47,159 nt of DNA, from NCBI GenBank assembly GCA_009840595.1, contig VXNK01000002.1, positions 1 through 47,159 of the forward strand, given 5' to 3'. This document shows positions 33,290 through 41,398 of this stretch, piece after piece. Both the position numbers and the translations under genes were made by a program. The notes beneath the pieces were generated by a model. The model was not told where the DNA came from. It was given only the letters and a program-made list of their open reading frames with translations, and ran no database searches. The stretch comes from Rhodospirillaceae bacterium (lineage in GTDB: Bacteria; Pseudomonadota; Alphaproteobacteria; Bin65). Numbering within the stretch: the first letter of the stretch is position 1; each line of letters begins with the position of its first letter.

Positions 33290-34614
33290 TCTGGCAGCCG
33301 GTCCTGTCGATGGGCCGGGCCGCAGGCATTTTGCCGCCAGTAGTCCGCGTCTGCCGGCAGCCGGTTGGCCGGCGGCAGGTGCCCGTTCAGATGCTCGAAA
33401 TGGCGGGCCGCCTCCGGGCCCGCCCGGTCGATCGCCTCGACCTGTATCCGGCCGGTCTCGTTGCGCACCCAGATCGGGATCCAGCCGAAGGCGGCGAGGC
33501 GCAGCTTGCCCCCCGAACCCTGCCGCGGATCGGGGTTCAGGCCGAGCAGCAGGATCGGCGCGCTGCGCCGCGCCAGGCTGATCTGGTTGGAGACGAAATT
33601 GCCGAGCGAATAGGCGATCAGGCCTTCGCGCCCGTCCTTCGCGACATGCTTCTCGACCGGCTGCATGACGTGGGGGTGGGTGCCGATCACGGCGGTGGCG
33701 CCGGCCTCGATGGCGGCGGCCGCGAGCGCCCGCTGGCGCGGCTCGGGTTCGTGCTCGTATTCGGCGCCCCAGTGCGGCGCGAACATCACCGCATGGATAT
33801 CGTCGCGCCGGGCGAGTCCTTCGATAATGCCGAGCGCCCGCGCCCTGTCGCGGTAGCAGCGCAGCACCTGACCGTGCCTGTCCGGGATGCCGTTGGTGCC
33901 GTAGGTGCAGCCCAGCCAGGCGATCCGCCATGTCCTGCCGGCCCGGACCGCTTCGGTGACCGCATACCAGGGCTGCCCGTCCCCGCCGCGCCGGCGCGTG
34001 CCGGTGTGTTTCAGGCCCGCCGCCCGGATCGCGTCGATCGTCCGGTCGGCGCCGACGGCGTAGCGGTCGAGCGCATGGTTGTTGGCCGTCAGCAGCACGT
34101 CGAACCCCGTCTTTTTCAGCGCGTCCAGCACCGACGGGTGATAGTTGAACATCGGGTAACCGCTGTAGACCCAGCCGTCCCACAGCCGGTCCGGCGCGGC
34201 GGTCGTGCGGCCGGTCTTCGTAACCCCGGCCGCCGCCGGGCCCTCCAGGTTGGCGAAGGCGATATCCGCGCCGAGGATCAGATCGGCGACCGGGCGGAAC
34301 AGGCTGCGAAAACCGTCGGGCCGGGTCGCCGCGAATTTCTGCACCGCATCGTGCAGCAGCACATCGCCGACCGCCGCGACGGTGACGAGTTCCGAAGCCC
34401 CGGCCCCGCCGCGGAAGGCGATTCCGTCCCCGGTTGCGGTCATGCCCGCCGCGCCGTCCGCGCAGGATGACGGCCGCCCGGACTGCGCCGCCGCAGGGCC
34501 GGCCCCGGCCCCTGAAAGAGCAAGGACAAGGGCGAACAGGACGGCGGCAACGGGCGGACAGCAGCGGACATGGCGCGCGGCATGGTGCGCGCGCCGCCGG
34601 AAGAGCGCAACCAT
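33280..34614 (-). CDS. CapA-type (PGA_cap) metallophosphatase-fold exported protein
   Basis: A 444-residue protein with an N-terminal hydrophobic segment (VAAVLFALVLALSGAG), so it is exported or anchored. The PGA_cap domain has the calcineurin-like metal motifs: VGDVLLHDAV, DIAFANLEGP, LLTANNHALDRYAVGADRTI, APHWGAEYE and VIGTHPHVMQPVE. The family includes CapA/PgsA of poly-gamma-glutamate capsule synthesis, but alphaproteobacterial members usually lack the CapBC genes, as here, and their role is unknown. ATG 34614 is the best start because it places the signal sequence near the N-terminus. The ATG of mcd follows 58 bp beyond its stop. Confidence 0.88.
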   Translation of the reverse strand: MVALFRRRAHHAARHVRCCPPVAAVLFALVLALSGAGAGPAAAQSGRPSSCADGAAGMTATGDGIAFRGGAGASELVTVAAVGDVLLHDAVQKFAATRPDGFRSLFRPVADLILGADIAFANLEGPAAAGVTKTGRTTAAPDRLWDGWVYSGYPMFNYHPSVLDALKKTGFDVLLTANNHALDRYAVGADRTIDAIRAAGLKHTGTRRRGGDGQPWYAVTEAVRAGRTWRIAWLGCTYGTNGIPDRHGQVLRCYRDRARALGIIEGLARRDDIHAVMFAPHWGAEYEHEPEPRQRALAAAAIEAGATAVIGTHPHVMQPVEKHVAKDGREGLIAYSLGNFVSNQISLARRSAPILLLGLNPDPRQGSGGKLRLAAFGWIPIWVRNETGRIQVEAIDRAGPEAARHFEHLNGHLPPANRLPADADYWRQNACGPAHRQDRLPEEY

Positions 34615-34667
34615 GATCGAATCTCTACCGGACAACCGGCCCGGCGGGCAACGGCGGATGTAAGGCT

Positions 34668-34824
34668 GTCCTTCGAGACGGGCGTTTCGAGACGGCCCTT
34701 CGGGCCTCCTCAACGCCCTCCTCAGGATGAAGCTGAAATTGTGGAGCCAGCACAACCCTTCATCCTGAGGAGGGGCTGAGGAGCGGTTCGAGGAACCGCG
34801 TCGCGAAGCCCCGTCTCGAAGGAC
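34668..34824. repeat. Large palindromic intergenic repeat
   Basis: An imperfect hairpin of 157 bp. The outer arms are GTCCTTCGAGACGGG (34668-34682) and CCCGTCTCGAAGGAC (34810-34824). The inner arms are CCCTCCTCAGGATGAAG (34716-34732) and CTTCATCCTGAGGAGGG (34758-34774). Elements of this CTTCGAGACG/CCTCAGGATGA type are dispersed in many alphaproteobacterial genomes. It fills most of the 295-bp gap between the divergent capA-type and mltB genes. Confidence 0.85.
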
Positions 34825-34855
34825 GGCGCAGGAATTCCTGTGCTATGTCCGGCCC

Positions 34856-34900
34856 GACGGCTTCGACCCCGACGGCTTCGACCCCGATGGCTTCGATAAG
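34856..34900. repeat. 15-bp tandem repeat upstream of mltB
   Basis: Units GACGGCTTCGACCCC (34856-34870), an identical second copy (34871-34885) and GATGGCTTCGATAAG (34886-34900), ending 9 bp before the mltB ATG. The last unit supplies AAGG of the ribosome binding site. In frame with mltB the array would read D-G-F-D-P repeats, but there is no start codon in that frame before a stop. Confidence 0.85.
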
Positions 34901-34909
34901 GTCCCTGCC

Positions 34910-36097
34910 ATGCGGCATCTCCTGTTTTCGGCGCTCGCGGTTTCGCTCGCCCTCGCCCTTCCCGCGCAGGGCCGGGCCGCGGGTTTCGCCGCCTGCGTCG
35001 ACGGCCTGAAGCGGGCCGCCGGCAAGGCCGGCATCCGGCAATCGGTCGTGCGCGAGGCACTCGGCATCGCCGAGCCGGACGCCCGGGTGCTGCGCCTGTC
35101 GACGGTGCAGCCGGAACGCCGCATCCCGATCTGGGATTATCTCGCCTTCGTGGTCGACGACCAGCGCGTCCGCGAGGGCAAGGCGGCGATGCGCAAACAC
35201 GGGGCGACGCTGCGCCGGGCCGAGAAGCGCTATGGCGTGAACCGCCACGTCATCGCCGCCATCTGGGGCGTCGAAACCGATTACGGCAAGACCGCCGGCC
35301 GGAATTTCCTGCCCCACGCGCTCGCGACCCTGACCTGCCGCGGTGGCCGCCGCGAAGCCTTCTGGCGGCGCGAACTGCTGGCGGCGCTGCGGATCGTGAA
35401 TGCCCGGGACCTGCCGCTCGCCAAGCTTTACGGCTCCTGGGCCGGCGCCTTCGGCCAGACCCAGTTCATGCCGACGACCTACCGGCGCCTCGCGGTCGAT
35501 TTCGACGGCGACGGCCGCAAGGACCTGGTGAGTTCCGTGCCCGACGCGCTCGGCTCGGCCGCCAACTATCTGCGCCGCGCCGGCTGGCGCACCGGGCAGC
35601 CCCGGCTGATCGAGGTGCGCGTTCCGGGCGGCTATCGCGGACCCGAGGGTCGCAAGCGCAAGGCCGCGCTGGACAGCTGGGCGTCGCGCGGCCTCGAACG
35701 GACGGACGGGCGGCGCCTGGGGGGCAAGCTGCGCGCCGGCCTGTTGCGCCCGGCCGGCCCGGACGGCCCGGCCTTCCTGACCTTCCGCAATTTCGACGCG
35801 CTGTACGCGTACAATCACGCCGAAACGTACGCCCTGGCGGTGGCGCATCTGGCCGACCGGCTCGCCGGCCGCGGGCCGTTCCGCGCGGCCTGGCCGACCG
35901 ACGATCCGGGCCTGTCGCGCCTCGAGCGCAGACGGCTCCAGGAACTGCTGATCGCCGGGGGCTACGATCCGGGCGAGCCGGACGGCAAGATCGGCCCGAA
36001 GAGCCGGGCCGCGATCCGCGAGGCCGAAAAGAACCTGGGCCTGCCGGTCACCGGCCGGGCCGCCCGCCGCCTGTACCGGGCATTGGGCGGCCGATAG
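34910..36097 (+). CDS. mltB: MltB-type lytic murein transglycosylase with peptidoglycan-binding domain
   Basis: A 395-residue exported enzyme that cleaves the glycan backbone of peptidoglycan, forming anhydromuropeptides. It has a signal peptide (FSALAVSLALALPAQG, cleavage near RAAGF), the catalytic glutamate Glu122 in WGVETDYGKTAGRN and the family phrase GSWAGAFGQTQFMPTTYRR with FDGDGRKDLVSS. The last 65 residues form a PG_binding_1 domain (LQELLIAGGYDPGEPDGKIGPKSRAAI). There is no lipobox cysteine, so it is probably soluble in the periplasm. AAGG lies 9 bp before the ATG. The stop region is tandemly duplicated. Confidence 0.93.
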   Translation: MRHLLFSALAVSLALALPAQGRAAGFAACVDGLKRAAGKAGIRQSVVREALGIAEPDARVLRLSTVQPERRIPIWDYLAFVVDDQRVREGKAAMRKHGATLRRAEKRYGVNRHVIAAIWGVETDYGKTAGRNFLPHALATLTCRGGRREAFWRRELLAALRIVNARDLPLAKLYGSWAGAFGQTQFMPTTYRRLAVDFDGDGRKDLVSSVPDALGSAANYLRRAGWRTGQPRLIEVRVPGGYRGPEGRKRKAALDSWASRGLERTDGRRLGGKLRAGLLRPAGPDGPAFLTFRNFDALYAYNHAETYALAVAHLADRLAGRGPFRAAWPTDDPGLSRLERRRLQELLIAGGYDPGEPDGKIGPKSRAAIREAEKNLGLPVTGRAARRLYRALGGR

Positions 36098-36110
36098 GGG
36101 GCGGCCGATA
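36086..36110. repeat. 14-bp-period duplication over the mltB stop codon
   Basis: GGCGGCCGATA occurs at 36086-36096 and again at 36100-36110. The first copy ends inside the mltB TAG stop (36095-36097), and the second ends in TAAG. Confidence 0.8.
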
Positions 36111-36113
36111 AGG

Positions 36114-36150
36114 CCGGGCGCGCCGCGCCTGCCCGGACCAGGCGATTTTT
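36114..36150 (+). terminator. Possible terminator after mltB
   Basis: CCGGGC (36114-36119) can pair with GCCCGG (36131-36136), and a run of five T follows at 36146-36150, ending just before the convergent hyuB stop. The spacing between stem and T-run is long, so the call is weak. Confidence 0.35.
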
Positions 36151-36152
36151 CG

Positions 36153-37868
36153 CTACCGGACTACCGCTCCATCGTCGCCGATTTCGACACCGTAGCGGTG
36201 GCGCGCCGCTTCGGCGCTGACATAGCCCTCGGCGATATCCGCCGCAACGGCCTCGACCGGCCGGTCGTGCGGATCGCCATGGCCGCCGCCGCCGGGCAGG
36301 TCGACCCGCACCCGGTCGCCAGCGCCGACGATCTGCCTGCCCTTGGGCCGCAGCGGGCTGCCGCCGGCGGTCGCGACCGCGCCCGCCGCCCCGTCGGCGC
36401 CGCCGTTTCGCCCCCTGGCCGGGTTTTCGACCCGGTCGTACATGGCGAACAGGGCGAAGGGCGCGCCGTCGCGCGTGCCCATTTCGACCGTCTGGCCGAG
36501 CCCGCCGCGGTATTTCCCCGCGCCGCCGGAATCGGGGCGCAGCTCCTTGCGCCACACCACGACCGGCGCCCGGGTCTCGATCGCCTCGACCGGCAGGGCC
36601 CGCACACCGCTCGGGAAGGCGGTGGCGGACAGGCCGTCGACTGCGGGGCGGGCGCCGGAGCCGCCGCTGTTGAACGACAGCAGGTCGAAAGCCGCGGCGT
36701 CGCTGTCGCGGTTCATGCCCGGCGCGGCGCCGATCTCCGGCCCGCCGCGCACCTGGATGCCCCAAAGGCAGGCCGCGCCTTCTGCGGGCACTTCGAGGCC
36801 GGGCACTTTCGCCAGGCAGCCGAGCACGACATCCGGCAGGAACTGGCCGATGATGTGGCGCGCGCTGACCGGCCGCGGCTTCTCGACATTGAGGATCGAG
36901 CCGAGCGGCGCCCTGACCTCGACCGGGGCCAGCGAACCGGCGTTGTTGGGGATTTCCGGCGCCACTGCCGCACGGACGCCGAACGCTGTGTAGGCCAGGG
37001 TGTAGTTCATCACCAGGTTGACGCCGTAGGCGCTGGCCGGCGAACTGCCGTCGAAGTCGATGACGATGCGTTCGCCGTCGATCGTCAGCGCGGCGTCCAG
37101 AATGACCGGCCGGTCGATGCCGTCCAGCGTCAACGTATTGCGGTAGGTGCCATCGGGCAGGGCGCGGATCGCGTCCTGCATGGCGTCCCGCGAGCGCTCG
37201 AGGATGAAGTCGGCCAGCGCGTCGAAGCGGACGTCGCCGTACTCGTCGAGCATCGCGGCAAGCCGGCGTTCCCCCAGTTGGTTGCAGGTGGCGTAGCTGC
37301 GGATGTCGCCTTCCACCGGGTCCGGCTGGCGGACGTTGGCGCGGACGATCTCGAACAGGTCCTCGTTGAACACGCCTTCGCGCGCCAGCCGCATGATCGG
37401 GATGAACAGGCCTTCTTCGTAGATCGAACGGCCGTCCGGGCACTGGCCCAGCCCGCCGATATCGACCTGGTGGCAGGTGCAGGCGAACAGGGCGACCAAC
37501 TCGTTCCGGTGGAACGCCGGCGAGACGACCGTGATGTCGTGCAGATGGCCGGAACTGAGCCACGGATCGTTGGTGATGAAATGGTCGCCCGGCTTCATGC
37601 CGGCGGCCGGGAACTTCTCCAGGAAATAGCCGACCGCCGCGGCCATCGAGTTGACATGGCCGGGCGTGCCGGTCACCGCTTGGGCGACCATGCGCCCGCG
37701 CGTGTCGAACACCCCGGCGGAAAGGTCGCCGGCTTCGCTCACCGTCTCGCTGAACGCCGTCTTGATCAGGCTGCGCGCCTGCTCCTCGACGATGGCGGTC
37801 AGGCGGTTCCACAGCACCGGATAGCGGATGCGGGTCAGTCTGTCGCTGGCCGGCATTTCGGTCATCAT
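36153..37868 (-). CDS. hyuB: Hydantoinase B / oxoprolinase-type beta subunit
   Basis: A 571-residue HyuB-type subunit. Typical segments are LWNRLTAIVEEQARSLIKTAFSETV, DTRGRMVAQAVTGTPGHV, ITNDPWLSSGHLHDITVVSP, CHQVDIGGLG and GRGKYRGG-like AGKYRGGLGQTVEM, ending in LPGGGGHGDP. With HyuA it forms an ATP-dependent hydrolase opening hydantoin-, lactam- or 5-oxoproline-type rings. Some members are carboxylases instead. Its ATG overlaps the hyuA stop by 4 bp (ATGA). The substrate is not certain. Confidence 0.92.
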   Translation of the reverse strand: MMTEMPASDRLTRIRYPVLWNRLTAIVEEQARSLIKTAFSETVSEAGDLSAGVFDTRGRMVAQAVTGTPGHVNSMAAAVGYFLEKFPAAGMKPGDHFITNDPWLSSGHLHDITVVSPAFHRNELVALFACTCHQVDIGGLGQCPDGRSIYEEGLFIPIMRLAREGVFNEDLFEIVRANVRQPDPVEGDIRSYATCNQLGERRLAAMLDEYGDVRFDALADFILERSRDAMQDAIRALPDGTYRNTLTLDGIDRPVILDAALTIDGERIVIDFDGSSPASAYGVNLVMNYTLAYTAFGVRAAVAPEIPNNAGSLAPVEVRAPLGSILNVEKPRPVSARHIIGQFLPDVVLGCLAKVPGLEVPAEGAACLWGIQVRGGPEIGAAPGMNRDSDAAAFDLLSFNSGGSGARPAVDGLSATAFPSGVRALPVEAIETRAPVVVWRKELRPDSGGAGKYRGGLGQTVEMGTRDGAPFALFAMYDRVENPARGRNGGADGAAGAVATAGGSPLRPKGRQIVGAGDRVRVDLPGGGGHGDPHDRPVEAVAADIAEGYVSAEAARHRYGVEIGDDGAVVR

Positions 37869-40003
37869 TGTTCCTCCGCCGTGCGCTCCAGAGTCAGGGA
37901 GCCGAACGGATCGCAGGACAGGGTATATCCCGGCGGGACAATGGTCGAGGTCTGGGCTTCGACAATCACCGCCGGCCCGGCGACGGTCTGCCCGGAGTGC
38001 AGCCGGTCGCGGTCGAACACCGCGGCTGCCAATGGCGTGCCGGCGGACGTATCGACAATCCTTCGCGCCGCGATCTCGGGCGACGCCGGTTCCTCGGGGT
38101 CTTCGAGCGGCCGGGTTGTGTCCTGCGCACGGCATTCCGCCCGGACGGTCCAGGCGACGAATTCCAGCGGCACACCGTCAATCGGCGGGCCGTATTGCCG
38201 GCGGTAGGCTGCCGCATAGGCATCCGCCACCGCTTCCGACCACGGATTGCGGTCGCGCGAGTCGGGCGGCGCATCGGGCAGAGGCACCATGATCTCGTGA
38301 CTCTGGCCGCGATAGCGCATGAAAGCGGCGTAGGAGACTCGCTCCGGCGCCCGGCCGGCGGCGGTCTCGACGAAGGATGCGGCTTCGTCGCGCATGTCCG
38401 CCAGCAGCGCCGCGACGGCGGTGCCGTCCAGCGATTCGAGCTGTTGATACAGGCTGCGCGCGACCTCGAACGCCACCGGCGCGCGCAGGAATCCGATCGC
38501 CGAGCCGACCCCGGCGCCGCGCGGCACGACGATCCGGTCGATGCCCAGCTTGTCGGCGACCCGGGCGGCGTGCAGCGGGGCGCAGCCGCCGAACGCGATC
38601 AGAGTCCGCCCGTCGAAATCCTTGCCGTGCTCGACCGCGTGTTCGCGCGCCGCGTTGGCCATGTTCTCGTCGACCATTTCGGCGACACCGAGGGCTGCCG
38701 TCGCGGTGTCGAGATCGAGCGGTGCGCCGACATCGGCGCCGAGCGTGCGTTCGGCCGCCGCCGGGTCCAGCCTCATCGCGCCGCCGGCGAAACCGGCCGG
38801 ATCGATCCGGCCGAGCACGACGTCGGCGTCGGTCACGGTCGCGCCGGTCCCGCCGCGGGCGTAGCAGGCCGGGCCGGGATCGGACCCGGCGCTGCGCGGG
38901 CCGACCGCGATCCGGCCGAGCCCGTCGACGCTGCACAGGGAGCCGCCGCCCGCGCCGATCTCGACCATCTCGACCACCGGAATGCGCAGGGGCAGGCCGC
39001 TGCCGCGCTTGAAGCGGTAGGCCCGGTCGACCTCGAAATCCCGCGCCGACTGGGGCCGGCCGTCGTCGATCAGGCAGATTTTGGCGGTCGTGCCGCCCAT
39101 GTCGAACGAGACCGCCTTGGCAGCGCCGGTCTGCCGGGCGACGGCGGCGGCATAGATCGCACCGCCGGCCGGGCCGGATTCGATGAGCCGGACCGGGAAC
39201 CGGATCGCCGTATCGACGGTCCCGAGGCCGCCGTTCGACAGCATGACCATCAGCGCGCCGGCGAACCCGTCGTCGGCGAGCGCCTGCTTCAGCCGGCCCA
39301 GATAGGCGGCGACCGCAGGCTGGACGTAGGCGTTGGCAACAGTGGTCGAGAAGCGCTGATATTCGCGCATTTCCGGCGAGACTTCGCAGGACAGGCTGAC
39401 CGGGAGCTCCGGATGCGCCGCCAGAATGAGTTCGCGCAGGCGCCGCTCGTGCGCCGGGTTGGCGTAGCTGTGCAGCAGGCCGATCGCGACGCTCTCGATC
39501 CCTTCGGCGGCGATGGCGTCCAGCACCGGCCCGACCGACGCCTCGTCGAGCGGGATCAGGGCCGCGCCGTTGACGTCGATCCGCTCGCGCACCGTCAGCC
39601 GGCGGGCGCGGCGCACCAGCGGCTGCGGTTTGACGATGTTCAGGTCGTATTGCTCGAAACGGCTCTCCGAGCCCATTTCGAGCACGTCGCGGAAGCCTTC
39701 GGTGGTGACGAACAGGGTCTCCGCGCCGCGCCGTTCGATTACAGCGTTGGTCGCCAGCGTGGTGCCGTGGATGATCCGGCCGATCTCCGCCAGCCCGATC
39801 CCGGCCGCCTTGCAGGCCGCCGCGACGCCGTCGAGCACCGCGCGCGCCGGTTCGGCGCCGGTGGTCAGCAGCTTGGCGGAATGGAAGCGGCCGTCACCAT
39901 GTTCCAGGGCGATATCGGTGAAGGTGCCGCCGATATCGACACCCATGCGCCATCCGCCCGGATCCGCCGCGCCGCCGCCGCCTTGGCCGCTGTCCTTTTG
40001 CAT
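37865..40003 (-). CDS. hyuA: Hydantoinase A / oxoprolinase-type alpha subunit
   Basis: A 712-residue ATP-binding partner of HyuB. The N-terminal actin-like fold is shown by MGVDIGGTFTDIAL and IIHGTTLATNAVIERRG, and a second phosphate loop by SFDMGGTTAKICL. GAGGGSLCSVD, AGSDPGPACYARGG and AFGGCAPLHA are further family marks. ATG 40003 is chosen because it leaves 74 bp for a promoter between it and the divergent ubiD gene; ATG 40045 would leave only 32 bp. It is transcribed together with hyuB and may open a lactam using ATP. The neighbours (UbiD, D-glutamate-cyclase-like) suggest 5-oxoproline or a cyclic amide. Confidence 0.92.
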   Translation of the reverse strand: MQKDSGQGGGGAADPGGWRMGVDIGGTFTDIALEHGDGRFHSAKLLTTGAEPARAVLDGVAAACKAAGIGLAEIGRIIHGTTLATNAVIERRGAETLFVTTEGFRDVLEMGSESRFEQYDLNIVKPQPLVRRARRLTVRERIDVNGAALIPLDEASVGPVLDAIAAEGIESVAIGLLHSYANPAHERRLRELILAAHPELPVSLSCEVSPEMREYQRFSTTVANAYVQPAVAAYLGRLKQALADDGFAGALMVMLSNGGLGTVDTAIRFPVRLIESGPAGGAIYAAAVARQTGAAKAVSFDMGGTTAKICLIDDGRPQSARDFEVDRAYRFKRGSGLPLRIPVVEMVEIGAGGGSLCSVDGLGRIAVGPRSAGSDPGPACYARGGTGATVTDADVVLGRIDPAGFAGGAMRLDPAAAERTLGADVGAPLDLDTATAALGVAEMVDENMANAAREHAVEHGKDFDGRTLIAFGGCAPLHAARVADKLGIDRIVVPRGAGVGSAIGFLRAPVAFEVARSLYQQLESLDGTAVAALLADMRDEAASFVETAAGRAPERVSYAAFMRYRGQSHEIMVPLPDAPPDSRDRNPWSEAVADAYAAAYRRQYGPPIDGVPLEFVAWTVRAECRAQDTTRPLEDPEEPASPEIAARRIVDTSAGTPLAAAVFDRDRLHSGQTVAGPAVIVEAQTSTIVPPGYTLSCDPFGSLTLERTAEEQ

Positions 40004-40077
40004 GACGCGCTCATACTCCGTATGGAGAAGGGACGGAACCGTCATGGTGTACCGGTACCGGCACGGAGGATTGCGCC
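40004..40077. promoter_or_regulatory. Divergent promoter region hyuA/ubiD
   Basis: The 74-bp divergent gap holds a perfect 10-bp palindrome GTACCGGTAC at 40049-40058, which could be an operator shared by both directions. CGGAGGA at 40064-40070 is the ubiD ribosome binding site. No clear -35/-10 pair is seen. Confidence 0.35.
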
Positions 40078-41391
40078 ATGCGCGCCTATCTGGACAGTCT
40101 GCGAGCCGCCGGCGACCTGCATGTCGTCCAGCGTGAAATCGATCCGAAGCACGAACTGGCGGCGGTGACGGCGGCATTCCAGACGCGCCATGACGGCGCC
40201 ATCCTGTTCGAGAATGTGCGCGGCGCGCCGATGCCCGTCGTCAGCAACGTCTATGGCGGGCGGCGGCGGCTGTGCGCCCTGATCGGCGCGCCGGACCTTG
40301 CCTTCTGCCCGGCCTGGGGCCGGCTGGTGGCGCGCGCGCCGGAGCGTGCGGAGTTGCAGGAAGCGTCCGCCGGCCGCCGCCGGATCGCACTCTCCGAGCT
40401 GCCCCACGTCACCTATTTCGAGAAAGACGCCGGCCCCTACATCACCGCGGGCATCCTGCTCGCGCACCATCCGGACACCGGGGTGCCGAACCTGTCCTTC
40501 CACCGCGCCATGCATGTGAGCGACGGCGAACTGCGCATCCGGATCGGCAGCAGCCACGACCTGACGCGCTATCAACGGGCGGCGGAAGCGAAGGGCGAGG
40601 CGCTGGAAGCGGCGATGCTGCTCGGCGCGGCGCCGGAAATCTTCCTGGCCGCCTGCGCCTCCATCCCGCCCGACGCCGACGAGCTGGCGGTCGCCAATGC
40701 CGTAGCCGGCGGGCCGCTTGCGATGACGCCCTGCGAAACCGTCGGCCTGTCGGTTCCGGCCGATACCCAGATCGTCATCGAGGGGCGTATCCTGCCCCAT
40801 GAGCGCCGGCCGGAGGGGCCGTTCGGCGAGTTCATGGGCTACTACGTTCCCGAGGAGGACAACCATGTCTTCGAGGTCACGGCGGTCACGGCCTGCGCCG
40901 ACCCGGTCTACCACGCCCTGGTGTGCGGCTCGCCGGAAGACCTGATCCCGCTCGAAACCGCCATCGCCTCGAAAATCTACCGGCATCTGACCGCAACGCT
41001 GCCCGGCATCGTCGACGTGTCCTGCAATCCGCAGTTGCTCAATACGGTGGTGAAGATAGACAAGCAGTATGAGGGCCACGCCCGGCAGGTGCTCATGGCG
41101 GCTTTCGGCGCCCATATGGACTACAGCAAGACCTGCATGGTGACCGACGAGGATGTCGACATCCACGACCTGAACGACGTCTGGTGGGCCTTCGTCACCC
41201 GGGGCCGGGCCGATACCCGCAGTCTCGTGGTCCCCGATGTGCCGGGCTTCTACCGCGATCCCCACAAGGACCATTGGGGCCGCCTCGGCATCGACGCCAC
41301 GAAACCCTGGGGCCGCGAGGCCGAGTTCGAGCGCAAGCGGATTCCCGGCGGCGATGCGGTCGATCTGGCCGAATGGCTGAACCGGACGTAG
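40078..41391 (+). CDS. UbiD-family prenylated-FMN decarboxylase
   Basis: A 437-residue UbiD-type enzyme, which reversibly decarboxylates aromatic, heteroaromatic or unsaturated acids with prenylated FMN. The family core is present: AILFENVRGAPMPVVSNVYGG, the glutamate pair in RPEGPFGEFMGYY (Glu246, Glu251) that forms part of the catalytic E-R-E network, and DVDIHDLNDVWWAFVTR. Its length is below that of UbiD itself (about 490), fitting the catabolic branch. The partner flavin prenyltransferase UbiX is not in the window. A gene with DUF1445 follows 7 bp later, so the two are an operon. Confidence 0.9.
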   Translation: MRAYLDSLRAAGDLHVVQREIDPKHELAAVTAAFQTRHDGAILFENVRGAPMPVVSNVYGGRRRLCALIGAPDLAFCPAWGRLVARAPERAELQEASAGRRRIALSELPHVTYFEKDAGPYITAGILLAHHPDTGVPNLSFHRAMHVSDGELRIRIGSSHDLTRYQRAAEAKGEALEAAMLLGAAPEIFLAACASIPPDADELAVANAVAGGPLAMTPCETVGLSVPADTQIVIEGRILPHERRPEGPFGEFMGYYVPEEDNHVFEVTAVTACADPVYHALVCGSPEDLIPLETAIASKIYRHLTATLPGIVDVSCNPQLLNTVVKIDKQYEGHARQVLMAAFGAHMDYSKTCMVTDEDVDIHDLNDVWWAFVTRGRADTRSLVVPDVPGFYRDPHKDHWGRLGIDATKPWGREAEFERKRIPGGDAVDLAEWLNRT

Positions 41392-41398
41392 ACGGGAA

